From NCBI GenBank assembly GCA_904066235.2, contig CAJFCV020000001.1, positions 12,209,291 to 12,273,290 on the forward strand: DNA of 64,000 bases, written 5' to 3'. Shown in pieces: positions 27,301-38,860 of this stretch; position 1 is the stretch's first letter; every line of letters starts with the position of its first letter. Origin of the DNA: Bursaphelenchus xylophilus. Lineage: Eukaryota; Nematoda; Chromadorea; Rhabditida; Aphelenchoididae. Position numbers and translations under genes: made by a program. The notes beneath the pieces are model-generated. The model was given only the letters and a program-made list of their open reading frames with translations. It made no database searches and was not told the DNA's origin.

Positions 27301-30300
27301 CGTTCGAAAGCTAATCGCCTGAGATTTTAGCATGGCAAGTCTCAGCTTTTTTGGAATCAAACTACGCCCACACTGGGCGAAACACTCTGATATTATACTA
27401 GACATCAGTTTTGAAAAAAAGTGAATTAGTCATGACGGAGTGAATTGACAAGACATACACCATTCGAAAGGTGACCTTCTAAGATTTTAGCATGGCAAGC
27501 CTCAGCATTTTTGGAATCAAACTACGCCCACACTGGGCGAAACACTCTGATATTATACTAGACACCGGTTTTGAAAAAAGGTGAATTAGTGATGACGGAG
27601 TGAATTGACAAGACGTACACCATTCGAAAGCTAATCGCCTGTGATTTTAGCATGGCAAGTTTCAGCATTTTTGGAATCAAACTACGCCCACACTGGGCGA
27701 AACACTCTGATATTATACTAGACACGGGTTTTGAAAAAAGGTGAATTAGTGATGACGGAGTGAATTGACAAGACATACACCATTCGAAAGCTAATCGCCT
27801 GAGATTTTAGCATGGCAAGTTTCAGCATTTTTGGAATCAAACTACGCCCACACTGGGCGAAACACTCTGATATTATACTAGACACCGGTTTTGAAAAAAG
27901 GTGAATTAGTGATGACGGAGTGAATTGACAAGACATACACCATTCGAAAGGTAACCTCCTAAGATTTTAGCATGGCAAGTTTCAGCATTTTTGGAATCAA
28001 ACTACGCCCACACTGGGCGAAACACTCTGATATTATACTAGACACCGGTTTTGAAAAAAGGTGAATTAGTGATGACGGAGTGAATTGACAAGACACACAC
28101 CATTCGAAAGGTAACCTCCTAAGATTTTAGCATGGCAAGTTTCAGCATTTTTGGAATCAAACTACGCCCACACTGGGCGAAACACTCTGATATTATACTA
28201 GACACCGGTTTTGAAAAAAGGTGAATTAGTGATGACGGAGTGAATTGACAAGACACACACCATTCGAAAGGTAACCTCCTAAGATTTTAGCATGGCAAGT
28301 TTCAGCATTTTTGGAATCAAACTACGCCCACACTGGGCGAAACACTCTGATATTATACTAGACACCGGTTTTGAAAAAAGGTGAATTAGTGATGACGGAG
28401 TGAATTGACAAGACGTACACCATTCGAAAGCTAATCGCCTGAGATTTTAGCATGGCAAGTTTCAGCATTTTTGGAATCAAACTACGCCCACACTGGGCGA
28501 AACACTCTGATATTATACTAGACACCGGTTTTGAAAAAAGGTGAATTAGTGATGACGGAGTGAATTGACAAGACATACACCATTCGAAAGCTAATCGCCT
28601 GAGATTTTAGCATGGCAAGTTTCAGCATTTTTGGAATCAAACTACGCCCACACTGGGCGAAACACTCTGATATTATACTAGACACCGGTTTTGAAAAAAG
28701 GTGAATTAGTGATGACGGAGTGAATTGACAAGACATACACCATTCGAAAGCTAATCGCCTGAGATTTTAGCATGGCAAGTTTCAGCATTTTTGGAATCAA
28801 ACTACGCCCACACTGGGCGAAACACTCTGATATTATACTAGACACCGGTTTTGAAAAAAGGTGAATTAGTGATGACGGAGTGAATTGACAAGACATACAC
28901 CATTCGAAAGGTAACCTCCTAAGATTTTAGCATGGCAAGTTTCAGCATTTTTGGAATCAAACTACGCCCACACTGGGCGAAACACTCTGATATTATACTA
29001 GACACCGGTTTTGAAAAAAGGTGAATTAGTGATGACGGAGTGAATTGACAAGACATACACCATTCGAAAGCTAATCGCCTGAGATTTTAGCATGGCAAGT
29101 TTCAGCATTTTTGGAATCAAACTACGCCCACACTGGGCGAAACACTCTGATATTATACTAGACACGGGTTTTGAAAAAAGGTGAATTAGTGATGACGGAG
29201 TGAATTGACAAGACATACACCATTCGAAAGCTAATCGCCTGAGATTTTAGCATGGCAAGTTTCAGCATTTTTGGAATCAAACTACGCCCACACTGGGCGA
29301 AACACTCTGATATTATACTAGACACCGGTTTTGAAAAAAGGTGAATTAGTGATGACGGAGTGAATTGACAAGACATACACCATTCGAAAGGTAACCTCCT
29401 AAGATTTTAGCATGGCAAGTTTCAGCATTTTTGGAATCAAACTACGCCCACACTGGGCGAAACACTCTGATATTATACTAGACACCGGTTTTGAAAAAAG
29501 GTGAATTAGTGATGACGGAGTGAATTGACAAGACATACACCATTCGAAAGCAAATCGCCTGAGATTTTAGCATGGCAAGTTTCAGCATTTTTGGAATCAA
29601 ACTACGCCCACACTGGGCGAAACACTCTGATATTATACTAGACATCAGTTTGAAAAAAAAGTGGATTAGTGATGACGGAGTGAATTGACAAGACATACAC
29701 CATTCGAAAGGTAACCTCCTATGATTTTAGCATGGCAAGTTTCAGCTTTTTTGGAATCAAACTACGCCCACACTGGGCGAAAAACTCTGATATTATACTA
29801 GACATCAGTTTGAAAAAAAGTGAATTAGTGATGACGGAGTGAATTGACAAGACATACACCATTCGAAAGGTGACCTCCTAAGATTTTAGCATGGCAAGTC
29901 TCAGCTTTTTTGGAATCAAACTACGCCCACACTGGGCGAAAAACTCTGATATTATACCAGACATCAGTTTGAAAAAAAGTGAATTAGTGATGACGGAGTG
30001 AATTGACAAGACATACACCATTCGAAAGGTGACCTTCTAAGATTTTAGCATGGCAAGCCTCAGCTTTTTTGGAATCAAACTACGCCCACACTGGGCGAAA
30101 CACTCTGATATTATACTAGACACGGGTTTTGAAAAAAGGTGAATTAGTGATGACGGAGTGAATTGACAAGACATACACCATTCGAAAGCTAATCGCCTGA
30201 GATTTTAGCATGGCAAGTCTCAGCTTTTTTGGAATCAAACTACGCCCACACTGGGCGAAAAACTCTGATATTATACTAGACATCAGTTTGAAAAAAAAGT

Positions 30301-31559
30301 GAATTAGTCATGACGGAGTGAATTGACAAGACATACACCATTCGAAAGGTGACCTTCTAAGATTTTAGCATGGCAAGCCTCAGCTTTTTTGGAGTCAAAC
30401 TACGCCCACACTGGGCGAAAAACTCTGATATTATACTAGACATCAGTTTGAAAAAAAAGTGGATTAGTGATGACGGAGTGAATTGACAAGACATACACCA
30501 TTCGAAAGGTGACCTCCTAAGATTTTAGCATGGCAAGCCTCAGCTTTTTTGGAATCAAACTACGCCCACACTGGGCGAAAAACTCTGATATTATACTAGA
30601 CATCAGTTTGAAAAAAAAGTGGATTAGTGATGACGGAGTGAATTGACAAGACATACACCATTCGAAAGGTAACCTCCTATGATTTTAGCATGGCAAGTTT
30701 CAGCTTTTTTGGAATCAAACTACGCCCACACTGGGCGAAAAACTCTGATATTATACTAGACATCAGTTTGAAAAAAAGTGAATTAGTGATGACGGAGTGA
30801 ATTGACAAGACATACACCATTCGAAAGGTGACCTCCTAAGATTTTAGCATGGCAAGTCTCAGCTTTTTTGGAATCAAACTACGCCCACACTGGGCGAAAA
30901 ACTCTGATATTATACCAGACATCAGTTTGAAAAAAAGTGAATTAGTGATGACGGAGTGAATTGACAAGACATACACCATTCGAAAGGTGACCTTCTAAGA
31001 TTTTAGCATGGCAAGCCTCAGCTTTTTTGGAGTCAAACTACGCCCACACTGGGCGAAAAACTCTGATATTATACTAGACATCAGTTTGAAAAAAAAGTGA
31101 ATTAGTGATGACGGAGTGAATTGACAAGACATACACCATTCGAAAGGTGACCTCCTAAGATTTTAGCATGGCAAGTCTCAGCTTTTTGGAATCAAACTAC
31201 GCCCACACTGGGCGAAAAACTCTGATATTATACTAGACACCGGTTTTGAAAAAAGGTGAATTAGTGATGACGGAGTGAATTGACAAGACATACACCATTC
31301 GAAAGGTGACCTCCTAAGATTTTAGCATGGCAAGTCTCGGCTTTTTTGGAATCAAACTACGCCCACACTGGGCGAAAAACTCTGATATTATACTAGACAT
31401 CAGTTTGAAAAAAAAGTGAATTAGTGATGACGGAGTGAATTGACAAGACATACACCTTTCGAAAGGTGACCTCCTAAGATTTTAGCATGGCAAGCCTCAG
31501 CTTTTTTGGAATCAAACTACGCCCACACTGGGCGAAACACTCTGATATTATACTAGACA
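27301..31559. repeat. Satellite array mixing type A and type B monomers
   Basis: Type B monomers differ from A in linked changes: atcagtttgaaaaaaaagt, cagcttttttgg, gggcgaaaaac and often caagcctcag. They appear singly at about 27340-27500 and as a long run from about 29640 to 31550. B monomers are 158-160 bp, mainly because the A tract has 7 or 8 bases. The monomer near 27403-27500 is hybrid: its A/B tract has four Ts with B-like flanks, and the next one joins agcctcag to an A-type catttttgg. Such junctions are what unequal exchange or gene conversion between subfamilies would leave. Confidence 0.92.
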
Positions 31560-34500
31560 CGGGTTTTGAAAAAAGGTGAATTAGTGATGACGGAGTGAAT
31601 TGACAAGACATACACCATTCGAAAGCTAATCGCCTGAGATTTTAGCATGGCAAGTTTCAGCATTTTTGGAATCAAACTACGCCCACACTGGGCGAAACAC
31701 TCTGATATTATACTAGACACCGGTTTTGAAAAAAGGTGAATTAGTGATGACGGAGTGAGTTGACAAGACATACACCATTCGAAAGGTAACCTCCTAAGAT
31801 TTTAGCATGGCAAGTTTCAGCATTTTTGGAATCAAACTACGCCCACACTGGGCGAAACACTCTGATATTATACTAGACACCGGTTTTGAAAAAAGGTGAA
31901 TTAGTGATGACGGAGTGAATTGACAAGACACACACCATTCGAAAGGTAACCTCCTAAGATTTTAGCATGGCAAGTTTCAGCATTTTTGGAATCAAACTAC
32001 GCCCACACTGGGCGAAACACTCTGATATTATACTAGACACCGGTTTTGAAAAAAGGTGAATTAGTGATGACGGAGTGAATTGACAAGACGTACACCATTC
32101 GAAAGCTAATCGCCTGAGATTTTAGCATGGCAAGTTTCAGCATTTTTGGAATCAAACTGCGCCCACACTGGGCGAAACACTCTGATATTATACTAGACAC
32201 CGGTTTTGAAAAAAGGTGAATTAGTGATGACGGAGTGAATTGACAAGACATACACCATTCGAAAGCTAATCGCCTGAGATTTTAGCATGGCAAGTTTCAG
32301 CATTTTTGGAATCAAACTACGCCCACACTGGGCGAAACACTCTGATATTATACTAGACACCGGTTTTGAAAAAAGGTGAATTAGTGATGACGGAGTGAAT
32401 TGACAAGACATACACCATTCGAAAGCTAATCGCCTGAGATTTTAGCATGGCAAGTTTCAGCATTTTTGGAATCAAACTACGCCCACACTGGGCGAAACAC
32501 TCTGATATTATACTAGACACCGGTTTTGAAAAAAGGTGAATTAGTGATGACGGAGTGAATTGACAAGACATACACCATTCGAAAGCTAATCGCCTGAGAT
32601 TTTAGCATGGCAAGTTTCAGCATTTTTGGAATCAAACTACGCCCACACTGGGCGAAACACTCTGATATTATACTAGACACCGGTTTTGAAAAAAGGTGAA
32701 TTAGTGATGACGGAGTGAATTGACAAGACATACACCATTCGAAAGCTAATCGCCTGAGATTTTAGCATGGCAAGTTTCAGCATTTTTGGAATCAAACTAC
32801 GCCCACACTGGGCGAAACACTCTGATATTATACTAGACACCGGTTTTGAAAAAAGGTGAATTAGTGATGACGGAGTGAATTGACAAGACATACACCATTC
32901 GAAAGCTAATCGCCTGGGATTTTAGCATGGCAAGTTTCAGCATTTTTGGAATCAAACTGCGCCCACACTGGGCGAAACACTCTAATATTATACTAGACAC
33001 CGGTTTTGAAAAAAGGTGAATTAGTGATGACGGAGTGAATTGACAAGACATACACCATTCGAAAGCTAATCGCCTGAGATTTTAGCATGGCAAGTTTCAG
33101 CATTTTTGGAATCAAACTACGCCCACACTGGGCGAAACACTCTGATATTATACTAGACACCGGTTTTGAAAAAAGGTGAATTAGTGATGACGGAGTGAAT
33201 TGACAAGACATACACCATTCGAAAGCTAATCGCCTGAGATTTTAGCATGGCAAGTTTCAGCATTTTTGGAATCAAACTACGCCCACACTGGGCGAAACAC
33301 TCTGATATTATACTAGACACCGGTTTTGAAAAAAGGTGAATTAGTGATGACGGAGTGAATTGACAAGACATACACCATTCGAAAGCTAATCGCCTGAGAT
33401 TTTAGCATGGCAAGTTTCAGCATTTTTGGAATCAAACTACGCCCACACTGGGCGAAACACTCTGATATTATACTAGACACCGGTTTTGAAAAAAGGTGAA
33501 TTAGTGATGACGGAGTGAATTGACAAGACATACACCATTCGAAAGGTAACCTCCTAAGATTTTAGCATGGCAAGTTTCAGCATTTTTGGAATCAAACTAC
33601 GCCCACACTGGGCGAAACACTCTGATATTATACTAGACACCGGTTTTGAAAAAAGGTGAATTAGTGATGACGGAGTGAATTGACAAGACATACACCATTC
33701 GAAAGCTAATCGCCTGAGATTTTAGCATGGCAAGTTTCAGCATTTTTGGAATCAAACTACGCCCACACTGGGCGAAACACTCTGATATTATACTAGACAC
33801 CGGTTTTGAAAAAAGGTGAATTAGTGATGACGGAGTGAATTGACAAGACATACACCATTCGAAAGGTAACCTCCTAAGATTTTAGCATGGCAAGTTTCAG
33901 CATTTTTGGAATCAAACTACGCCCACACTGGGCGAAACACTCTGATATTATACTAGACACCGGTTTTGAAAAAAGGTGAATTAGTGATGACGGAGTGAAT
34001 TGACAAGACATACACCATTCGAAAGCAAATCGCCTGAGATTTTAGCATGGCAAGTTTCAGCATTTTTGGAATCAAACTACGCCCACACTGGGCGAAACAC
34101 TCTGATATTATACTAGACACCGGTTTTGAAAAAAGGTGAATTAGTGATGACGGAGTGAATTGACAAGACATACACCGTTCGAAAGCTAATCGCCTGAGAT
34201 TTTAGCATGGCAAGTCTCAGCTTTTTTGGAATCAAACTACGCCCACACTGGGCGAAAAACTCTGATATTATACTAGACATCAGTTTGAAAAAAAGTGAAT
34301 TAGTCATGACGGAGTGAATTGACAAGACATACACCATTCGAAAGGTGACCTTCTAAGATTTTAGCATGGCAAGCCTCAGCTTTTTTGGAGTCAAACTACG
34401 CCCACACTGGGCGAAAAACTCTGATATTATACTAGACATCAGTTTGAAAAAAAGTGAATTAGTGATGACGGAGTGAATTGACAAGACATACACCATTCGA

Positions 34501-35713
34501 AAGGTGACCTCCTAAGATTTTAGCATGGCAAGTCTCAGCTTTTTTGGAATCAAACTACGCCCACACTGGGCGAAAAACTCTGATATTATACTAGACACCG
34601 GTTTTGAAAAAAGGTGAATTAGTGATGACGGAGTGAATTGACAAGACATACACCATTCGAAAGGTGACCTCCTAAGATTTTAGCATGGCAAGTCTCAGCT
34701 TTTTTGGAATCAAACTACGCCCACACTGGGCGAAAAACTCTGATATTATACTAGACATCAGTTTGAAAAAAAAGTGAATTAGTGATGACGGAGTGAATTG
34801 ACAAGACATACACCATTCGAAAGGTGACCTCCTAAAATTTTAGCATGGCAAGTCTCAGCTTTTTTGGAATCAAACTACGCCCACACTGGGCGAAAAACTC
34901 TGATATTATACTAGACATCAGTTTGAAAAAAAAGTGGATTAGTGATGACGGAGTGAATTGACAAGACATACACCATTCGAAAGGTGACCTCCTAAGATTT
35001 TCGCATGGCAAGCCTCAGCTTTTTTGGAATCAAACTACGCCCACACTGGGCGAAAAACTCTGATATTATACTAGACATCAGTTTGAAAAAAAGTGGATTA
35101 GTGATGACGGAGTGAATTGACAAGACATACACCATTCGAAAGGTAACCTCCTATGATTTTAGCATGGCAAGTTTCAGCTTTTTTGGAATCAAACTACGCC
35201 CACACTGGGCGAAAAACTCTGATATTATACTAGACATCAGTTTGAAAAAAAGTGAATTAGTGATGACGGAGTGAATTGACAAGACATACACCATTCGAAA
35301 GGTGACCTCCTAAGATTTTAGCATGGCAAGTCTCAGCTTTTTTGGAATCAAACTACGCCCACACTGGGCGAAAAACTCTGATATTATACCAGACATCAGT
35401 TTGAAAAAAAGTGAATTAGTGATGACGGAGTGAATTGACAAGACATACACCATTCGAAAGGTGACCTTCTAAGATTTTAGCATGGCAAGCCTCAGCTTTT
35501 TTGGAGTCAAACTACGCCCACACTGGGCGAAAAACTCTGATATTATACTAGACATCAGTTTGAAAAAAAGTGAATTAGTGATGACGGAGTGAATTGACAA
35601 GACATACACCATTCGAAAGGTGACCTCCTAAGATTTTAGCATGGCAAGTCTCAGCTTTTTTGGAATCAAACTACGCCCACACTGGGCGAAAAACTCTGAT
35701 ATTATACTAGACA
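31560..35713. repeat. 26-monomer higher-order repeat, copy 1 (about 4,154 bp)
   Basis: The unit starts at an A monomer with cacgggtt, then gtaacctcc and cacacacc modules, a run of A monomers, caaatcgcc (about 34025), caccgttc (about 34176), and then B monomers beginning with the rare gtcatgacgg. The same ordered series restarts at 35714 and, after removing the retroelement and one copy of its 3 bp duplication, runs to about 48630. Distances between matching landmarks in the two copies are about 4,153-4,154 bp. Confidence 0.85.
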
Positions 35714-36238
35714 CGGGTTTTGAAAAAAGGTGAATTAGTGATGACGGAGTGAATTGACAAGACATACACCATTCGAAAGCTAATCGCCTGAGATTTTAGC
35801 ATGGCAAGTTTCAGCATTTTTGGAATCAAACTACGCCCACACTGGGCGAAACACTCTGATATTATACTAGACACCGGTTTTGAAAAAAGGTGAATTAGTG
35901 ATGACGGAGTGAATTGACAAGACATACACCATTCGAAAGGTAACCTCCTAAGATTTTAGCATGGCAAGTTTCAGCATTTTTGGAATCAAACTACGCCCAC
36001 ACTGGGCGAAACACTCTGATATTATACTAGACACCGGTTTTGAAAAAAGGTGAATTAGTGATGACGGAGTGAATTGACAAGACACACACCATTCGAAAGG
36101 TAACCTCCTAAGATTTTAGCATGGCAAGTTTCAGCATTTTTGGAATCAAACTACGCCCACACTGGGCGAAACACTCTGATATTATACTAGACACCGGTTT
36201 TGAAAAAAGGTGAATTAGTGATGACGGAGTGAATTGAC
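35714..36238. repeat. 26-monomer higher-order repeat, copy 2, left part before the insertion
   Basis: The first three or so monomers of the second 26-mer copy: cacgggtt, then a gtaacctcc module, then a cacacacc plus gtaacctcc module. The array is cut within the word gaattgacaagac, just after gaattgac, by the retrotransposon. Confidence 0.9.
36236..36238. repeat. Target site duplication, left copy (gac)
   Basis: The three bases gac before the 5' LTR are repeated at 45001-45003 after the 3' LTR. Removing the element and one gac restores the normal satellite word gaattgacaagac. BEL/Pao duplications are more often 4-6 bp, so 3 bp is short. Confidence 0.65.
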
Positions 36239-36584
36239 TGTCGCGACCACCGCGAAAAGCCTAAAGACGCCTGCTGTAAAGTGCGTCAAAAATTTCTTTT
36301 CCCAAAAAATTTCTTTCCAATAGATTTAAAAATTAGATAGGCCAAATTTCGGGATAGGGCCGTCTCGATTTCTTTATATAAATTTTTGATCTTTATTTTT
36401 ATATATTCTATATATTTAATTGTCGATTTCATTATATATCGGGAATATTTTTTGTTTTGGTTTATTAACCCAAGTTTGAGGTTTTGAATAAAGTTTGGTC
36501 AACAATCGAGTTACCAACATCTTAAATTATTGTACAACGGAGTACAATAATTATCATTGTCGAGCGCACGGAGTCGCGGCGACA
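36239..36584 (+). repeat. 5' LTR
   Basis: A 346 bp repeat starting TGTCGCGACC and ending GTCGCGGCGACA, with a 6 bp terminal inversion TGTCGC/GCGACA. I found no difference from the 3' LTR at 44655-45000 when reading both. It is AT-rich in the middle and contains a TATA-like box and an AATAAA. It should supply the promoter for the genomic RNA. Confidence 0.97.
36375..36382 (+). promoter_or_regulatory. TATA-like box of the 5' LTR
   Basis: TATATAAA lies about 136 bp into the LTR in an AT-rich stretch. If used, transcription would begin about 25-30 bp downstream, near 36405, leaving the AATAAA at 36487 inside the R region. Several other TA-rich runs nearby make the exact element uncertain. Confidence 0.4.
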
Positions 36585-36587
36585 AAC

Positions 36588-36602
36588 TGGGGGCTCAGCC
36601 GG
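36588..36602 (+). other. Primer binding site, tRNA-Pro type
   Basis: Three bases after the 5' LTR comes TGGGGGCTCAGCCGG, complementary to a tRNA 3' end CCGGCTGAGCCCCCA. The first nine bases, TGGGGGCTC, equal those of the well-known tRNA-Pro primer binding site of murine leukaemia virus, and CCGG follows at the same place. The two differing bases would fall in the acceptor stem, which varies between species. Primer identity is inferred because no tRNA gene is in the window. Confidence 0.7.
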
Positions 36603-36673
36603 TGATTTGGCTGCTATTGGTGGAAAAGAAGAACGCTGGTGCCATTCGTTGACGTCATCAGTTGGTGAAATTG

Positions 36674-36688
36674 ATGAAGAAGATCTGA
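36674..36688 (+). other. Minimal upstream ORF (four codons) in the leader
   Basis: ATG AAG AAG ATC TGA is the only ATG-initiated frame in the leader. It is too short to encode a functional product. It could permit re-initiation at 37511 or be bypassed. Confidence 0.3.
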
Positions 36689-36808
36689 TCGCTGGAGATC
36701 AAGCAATTTTTCAAGTCTACTCAAGATCGCTGGAGATCAAGCAATTTTCAAGTCAACTCAAGATCGCTGGAGATCAAGAAAGTTTCAAGTGGATTCAAGA
36801 TCGCTGGT
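36687..36808 (+). repeat. 37-38-bp tandem repeat in the leader
   Basis: Three full units and one partial unit begin with gatcgctgg at 36687, 36725, 36762 and 36799. The common core is gatcgctggagatcaag followed by ttcaag and a variable end. Such leader repeats could form repeated RNA stems, but no role is demonstrated. Confidence 0.85.
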
Positions 36809-36941
36809 AATCAAGACCGCTGGTACAGGAAGTGGTACAGGTAGACAACCAGAACAGTTTTATCTTTAGTTAATCTATAATTTCGGAAATTTTCTTTGTA
36901 AAATTTTTATTTTTGCCTTCTCACTCCGACTTAATAAGTTG

Positions 36942-37150
36942 CAAAATTTCGAAATTTATTTTTATTTTTGTTTTCTCCACCCTTACTTAGTTTGAATTGT
37001 TCATCCACATTACATTTATAAGTTACAAAATTTCCAATTTATTTTTATTTTTGTTTTCTCCACCATTACTTAGTTTGAATTTTTCATCTACATTACAGTT
37101 ACAAGCTACAAAATTTCCAATTTATTTTATTATTTGTTTTTCTCCACTAT
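36942..37150 (+). repeat. 83-84-bp imperfect tandem repeat in the leader
   Basis: Units beginning caaaatttc at 36942, 37026 and 37109 share the order caaaatttc, atttatttttatttttg, ttttctccac, ttacttagtttgaatt and cattaca. The third unit is partial, and a degenerate piece precedes the first. The region is pyrimidine- and AT-rich and lacks ATG. Confidence 0.75.
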
Positions 37151-37510
37151 TTTGCCTTTTTCAACACTGATTTATATATTTTACACTTCGCCATTTCACA
37201 GTTTATTTTGTTTTTGGACTAGTTACATATTTTTCCTTCTCACTTATTCCAATTTTATTGTATTAACGGGCCTTATAGCAAATTTTCGAACTTATAATTC
37301 ACACTATAGATTGTGAAACTTAAAAAATTCTTACTATAAAACCCCGAGAATAAAAAACCATTCTCTCCAAAAAATTACATCAAAACTTTTCGATTCCCCT
37401 TACAACATAACATAATTTTCGTCGTGGGATTACTACTACGTTTCGTTTAAGCTTTTTACTACTTCACTCTTTATACTCATCTCTATTTCTTTAAACCACA
37501 AACAACTACA

Positions 37511-38860
37511 ATGGAGACGAAACCATCTAAAAAAGGTTACATATCCCGTAGCATGCATTTACGACCAATCCTCACACAATTATCAGAAAAAGTTACAAAA
37601 ATCTTCACGGAGAGCGCAACGTTGACATGTTACACAGAATATACCGAAAAGGAGCCAGAAGAAAATCTCCTTTTAGCCCAAAATACTGCATCTAAACTTC
37701 GAGAAGCGATTGAGACCGGAGAAAGCCTTCGGGCATCACTCGACAAATACTACAATCAGTACGTCGAGCTCATGAACTCTTTGGGTCCAGAAGAATATGG
37801 ACAAGAAGAAGTCCACTACCAAAGTTTACTCAACACACATTACATCCCTACTACCCTCGTCAACACACAAGAAGAGTTAAGCCGTCTAAAGAGCGAATAC
37901 GACCTCAACATAGGCCTAATTGAGATGCTAAAGAGAAAAATGAGTGTAAACGTCGCGATAGAGTCATCGAACGTCTCAAGATCACACAGCCCAGCGTCAT
38001 TTACAAACCAGACGAGACGGCCGCAACCTCTTAAATTAGGACCCGTCGAAAAGATCACCTTTTCCGGCAACGTTCTCGACTATCCCGCCTTCCGAGAAGC
38101 AATGAAAGTCATCGATGCGTCGGATAACAGTACATATGCCAAGTTCCTCTACTTAAAACAGAGTACCAAAGGCATAGCCTTCGATGCCATCAAATCACTT
38201 ACTCTCACAGAATCAAACTACCAACTAGCCAAGGATCTACTGGAGAAGCACTTCGGTTCAGACGACCTGCTAGTTGATAGCCTTTTGAAATCACTTCAAA
38301 ATTTACCAGCACCGACCAGAACAGCAGGGAGTTTGCAGAGATACTACTTTGAGTTAGAAAGCATACTGCAACAACTTCAAAACCAAGAAGTTCATACAGA
38401 CGATGGCATCCTGCGCAACATGATCACCCAAAAACTTCCTGATCAAATTTTAGAACGAATAATCCGCCGAAGACACAAAATCAAAGAGGAGAACAAAGTC
38501 TGGAACACAGACGCCTTAATGAAAGAATTAAAAAGGATCATCGAAGAGATGTTAGACCTAGAGCGACTACAAGGCAAAAGCAAACAAGTACCATCGAAGG
38601 TTATGGTGGCGATAAACCCCTCAAAATCAAAAGAACAAGGTGAAAAAATCGCCCGGCCATGTGTATTTTGTCAACATCTCGATCACTACAGTAAAGACTG
38701 CCCAATGGCAGATACAGTAGCGAAACGAAAAGACTCCCTGAGAAAATCCAGACGTTGTTTTAAATGCTTACAAAAGTGGGAGTCCGGGCACAAATGTTCC
38801 AAAACCTGTTATTACTGCAAAAAAGAACACAATACCTTACTTTGTTCACAACCTAAACCC
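37511..38860 (+). other. Gag region with DUF1759-like domain and zinc knuckles
   Basis: Residues 1-450 of the polyprotein. The stretch after residue 178 (ITFSGNVLDYPAF) is typical of the DUF1759 Gag family of BEL/Pao elements. A canonical CX2CX4HX4C knuckle uses C384, C387, H392 and C397. Two further cysteine-histidine clusters follow: C416-C419-H427-C429, with longer spacing, and C433-C436-H440-C445 (CX2CX3HX4C). A knuckle array of this kind is expected to bind the genomic RNA. The N-terminal 150 residues are rich in charged and probably helical sequence. Confidence 0.85.

Larger units (their letters stand above)
36585..37510 (+). other. 5' leader of the retrotransposon
   Basis: 926 bp between the LTR and the ORF. 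It holds the primer binding site, two families of short tandem repeats and a T-rich, A-rich remainder. Only one ATG occurs in it (36674), opening a four-codon frame. From there to the main start at 37511 there is no ATG in any frame, over 834 bases. The packaging signal is probably here but cannot be identified. Confidence 0.85.

Noticed and set aside
1..36238. CRISPR-like regular repetition
   Set aside because: Monomers are contiguous 160 bp units without unique spacers. The short variable module recurs as a small set of alleles, and the context is an animal genome.
36607..36810. 67-codon plus-strand frame in the retroelement leader
   Set aside because: It starts at TTG, consists largely of the 37-38 bp leader repeat and has no recognisable protein feature.
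37134..37316. 60-codon frame in the AT-rich leader
   Set aside because: It starts at TTG, and its hydrophobic composition follows from T-rich DNA. The leader has no ATG here.
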